Below, one piece after another: positions 22,959 through 23,787 of a DNA stretch of 23,787 bases; the first letter of the stretch is position 1; each line of letters begins with the position of its first letter. The stretch is from Oscillospiraceae bacterium. Lineage in GTDB: Bacteria > Bacillota > Clostridia > Oscillospirales > Ruminococcaceae. The stretch is taken from the NCBI GenBank assembly GCA_020024215.1, contig JAHHUC010000029.1, positions 1 through 23,787 of the forward strand, read 5' to 3'. A program made the translations under genes and the position numbers. Below the pieces are notes generated by a model. That model did no database searches and had not been told where the DNA came from. It worked only from the letters and a program-made list of their open reading frames with translations.

Positions 22959-23787
22959 TTACATATAGGGAGTATAATCGCTGTCAATATAATTTGCAAA
23001 GGTTCTTACATTGAATGTCCTTTCGCCGCAAATTCCCATGCTGTCCTCTGCAAGGGATATTTCCTCAGGAACTGCAAATTTGATATTTTTTACATCTATA
23101 TCCCTGCACGTATTTTCACTGTGGGCAGGAACAAGAATAGTTTTCATGCCTCGGTGCTGTTCATTTCCCAAAGGATCCACCTCTGTCAGCATAATGTTCA
23201 AGGCTGTTCTTCTGTTGGGGCACACATTTTTAAGATGGACATTTACCATTATCATTCTGCCGTGAGACTGTAAAACATCCTGCTCTGTATCGACAGAGGC
23301 TGCATCCTGACAGCCCTTTGCAACAACCTTTACAGGCTCGGCAGCAGCTTCCTCATAGAACAAATCGGTATCCTGAGGATTCGCTATGGTTATTGTGGGA
23401 TTTGGGAATGTGACCTTGCTGTTTTCAGAATCGGTGTAAATTATAGATTCATTTACAGCAAGAGGCCCTCTTTTGCTGCCTGTATATTTTACATCAAAGC
23501 TTAAAGCTGCCCAATCAGCTCCATTTTCACCCAAGGAATCAATTTTCCAGTTTATATTTCTTTTGTCAATCAAATCTGCTGTGCCCTTAAAAGGCGGATA
23601 TATGCCGACAATTTCAAAATCCGGCGCAACTGTTTCATTTATTACTATATCCTTTGTAAAGCTGCCGCTTATGCTTGCTGCAATTTTTTCAAATACAGAA
23701 TCCATATCATCCTTATTTTCCATAAGGAAAAAGTGATCCTCCTTTTCCTCGCTTGCCCAATTTCGCACAATTCCATATTTTATAGCC
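22959..23787 (-). CDS. C-terminal part of a VWA-domain surface/adhesion-like protein
   Basis: The minus-strand frame is open from the right window edge to TAA at 22959-22961; about 276 codons are visible, and the start lies outside. The visible N-terminal residues (AIKYGIVRNWASEEKEDHFF, then NKDDMDSVFEKIAASISG) look like the last helix of a von Willebrand A domain. They are followed by beta-rich modules with NINWKIDSLGENGADWAALS and VKYTGSKRGPLAVNES, and an ending with FNVRTFANYIDSDYTPYM. Such VWA proteins with repeated beta domains are usually large and cell-surface or secreted in Clostridia. No sortase motif or membrane anchor is present at this C-terminus. Function, secretion and total length cannot be judged here. 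Methionines and GTG codons inside the visible part are not the true start. Confidence 0.75.
   Translation of the reverse strand, partial: AIKYGIVRNWASEEKEDHFFLMENKDDMDSVFEKIAASISGSFTKDIVINETVAPDFEIVGIYPPFKGTADLIDKRNINWKIDSLGENGADWAALSFDVKYTGSKRGPLAVNESIIYTDSENSKVTFPNPTITIANPQDTDLFYEEAAAEPVKVVAKGCQDAASVDTEQDVLQSHGRMIMVNVHLKNVCPNRRTALNIMLTEVDPLGNEQHRGMKTILVPAHSENTCRDIDVKNIKFAVPEEISLAEDSMGICGERTFNVRTFANYIDSDYTPYM

Noticed and set aside
1..23787. CRISPR array, tRNA, rRNA or complete mobile element
   Set aside because: No regularly spaced direct repeats, cloverleaf-like sequences, transposase or integrase reading frames were seen on either strand.

Overview
The window looks like chromosomal DNA of a low-GC Gram-positive bacterium, most likely an anaerobic gut-type member of the Clostridia. 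The signs are A/T-rich intergenic DNA, strong Shine-Dalgarno sites, many TTGACA/TATAAT-type promoters, stem-loop plus U-run terminators, a DgkA-type kinase, MATE pairs and family-level protein resemblances. This is inference; there is no rRNA or other marker gene. No tRNA, CRISPR array or complete mobile element was seen.

Region 1 (1-1392, minus strand) holds the first 38 codons of a DUF6578-like gene running off the left edge. It also holds a DUF1835/DUF3658 gene broken by one in-frame TAA at codon 26. The broken gene keeps a near-consensus promoter, followed by a perfect 14-bp palindrome resembling DtxR/IdeR-type metal-regulator boxes. Region 2 (1919-5819, plus) is a tight operon: a MarR repressor and two half-size ABC exporters. 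The pair's NBD motifs predict a heterodimer with one degenerate and one canonical ATP site. Region 3 (6060-9646, minus) holds an AraC-type regulator, a 26-aa membrane microprotein, a DUF6110 protein resembling the PacL/DUF1490 metal chaperones, and a P1B-type ATPase whose usual CPC metal motif is replaced by FSC. An intrinsic terminator just before the ATPase gene looks like an attenuator. Related TTAGTTG-type motifs sit just downstream of the -10 boxes of marR, araC and the pseudogene, so regions 1-3 may share a regulon, possibly for metals.

Region 4 (9814-16450, plus) is the most interesting part: seven tightly packed or overlapping genes. The first four form an ordered phospholipid head-group route: lipid kinase, CarS-like CDP-lipid synthase, phosphatidylserine synthase and phosphatidylserine decarboxylase. 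They are followed by a UbiA-family prenyltransferase, a PEP-synthase/rifampin-phosphotransferase-like dikinase and a GNAT-like protein. CarS, UbiA, serine transferase and decarboxylase are the classes used for archaeal ether phospholipids, so this may make an unusual aminophospholipid.

Region 5 (16518-19846, plus) is a 1028-aa PAS-GAF-GGDEF-PAS-GGDEF-EAL c-di-GMP protein. Its own promoter is followed by a ~150-nt leader with an intrinsic terminator (possible riboswitch or attenuator). Region 6 (19949-22887, plus) holds two MATE efflux genes with separate promoters, the first with a perfect inverted repeat at its -10/+1. Region 7 (22959-23787, minus) is the C-terminal end of a large VWA-type protein running off the right edge.
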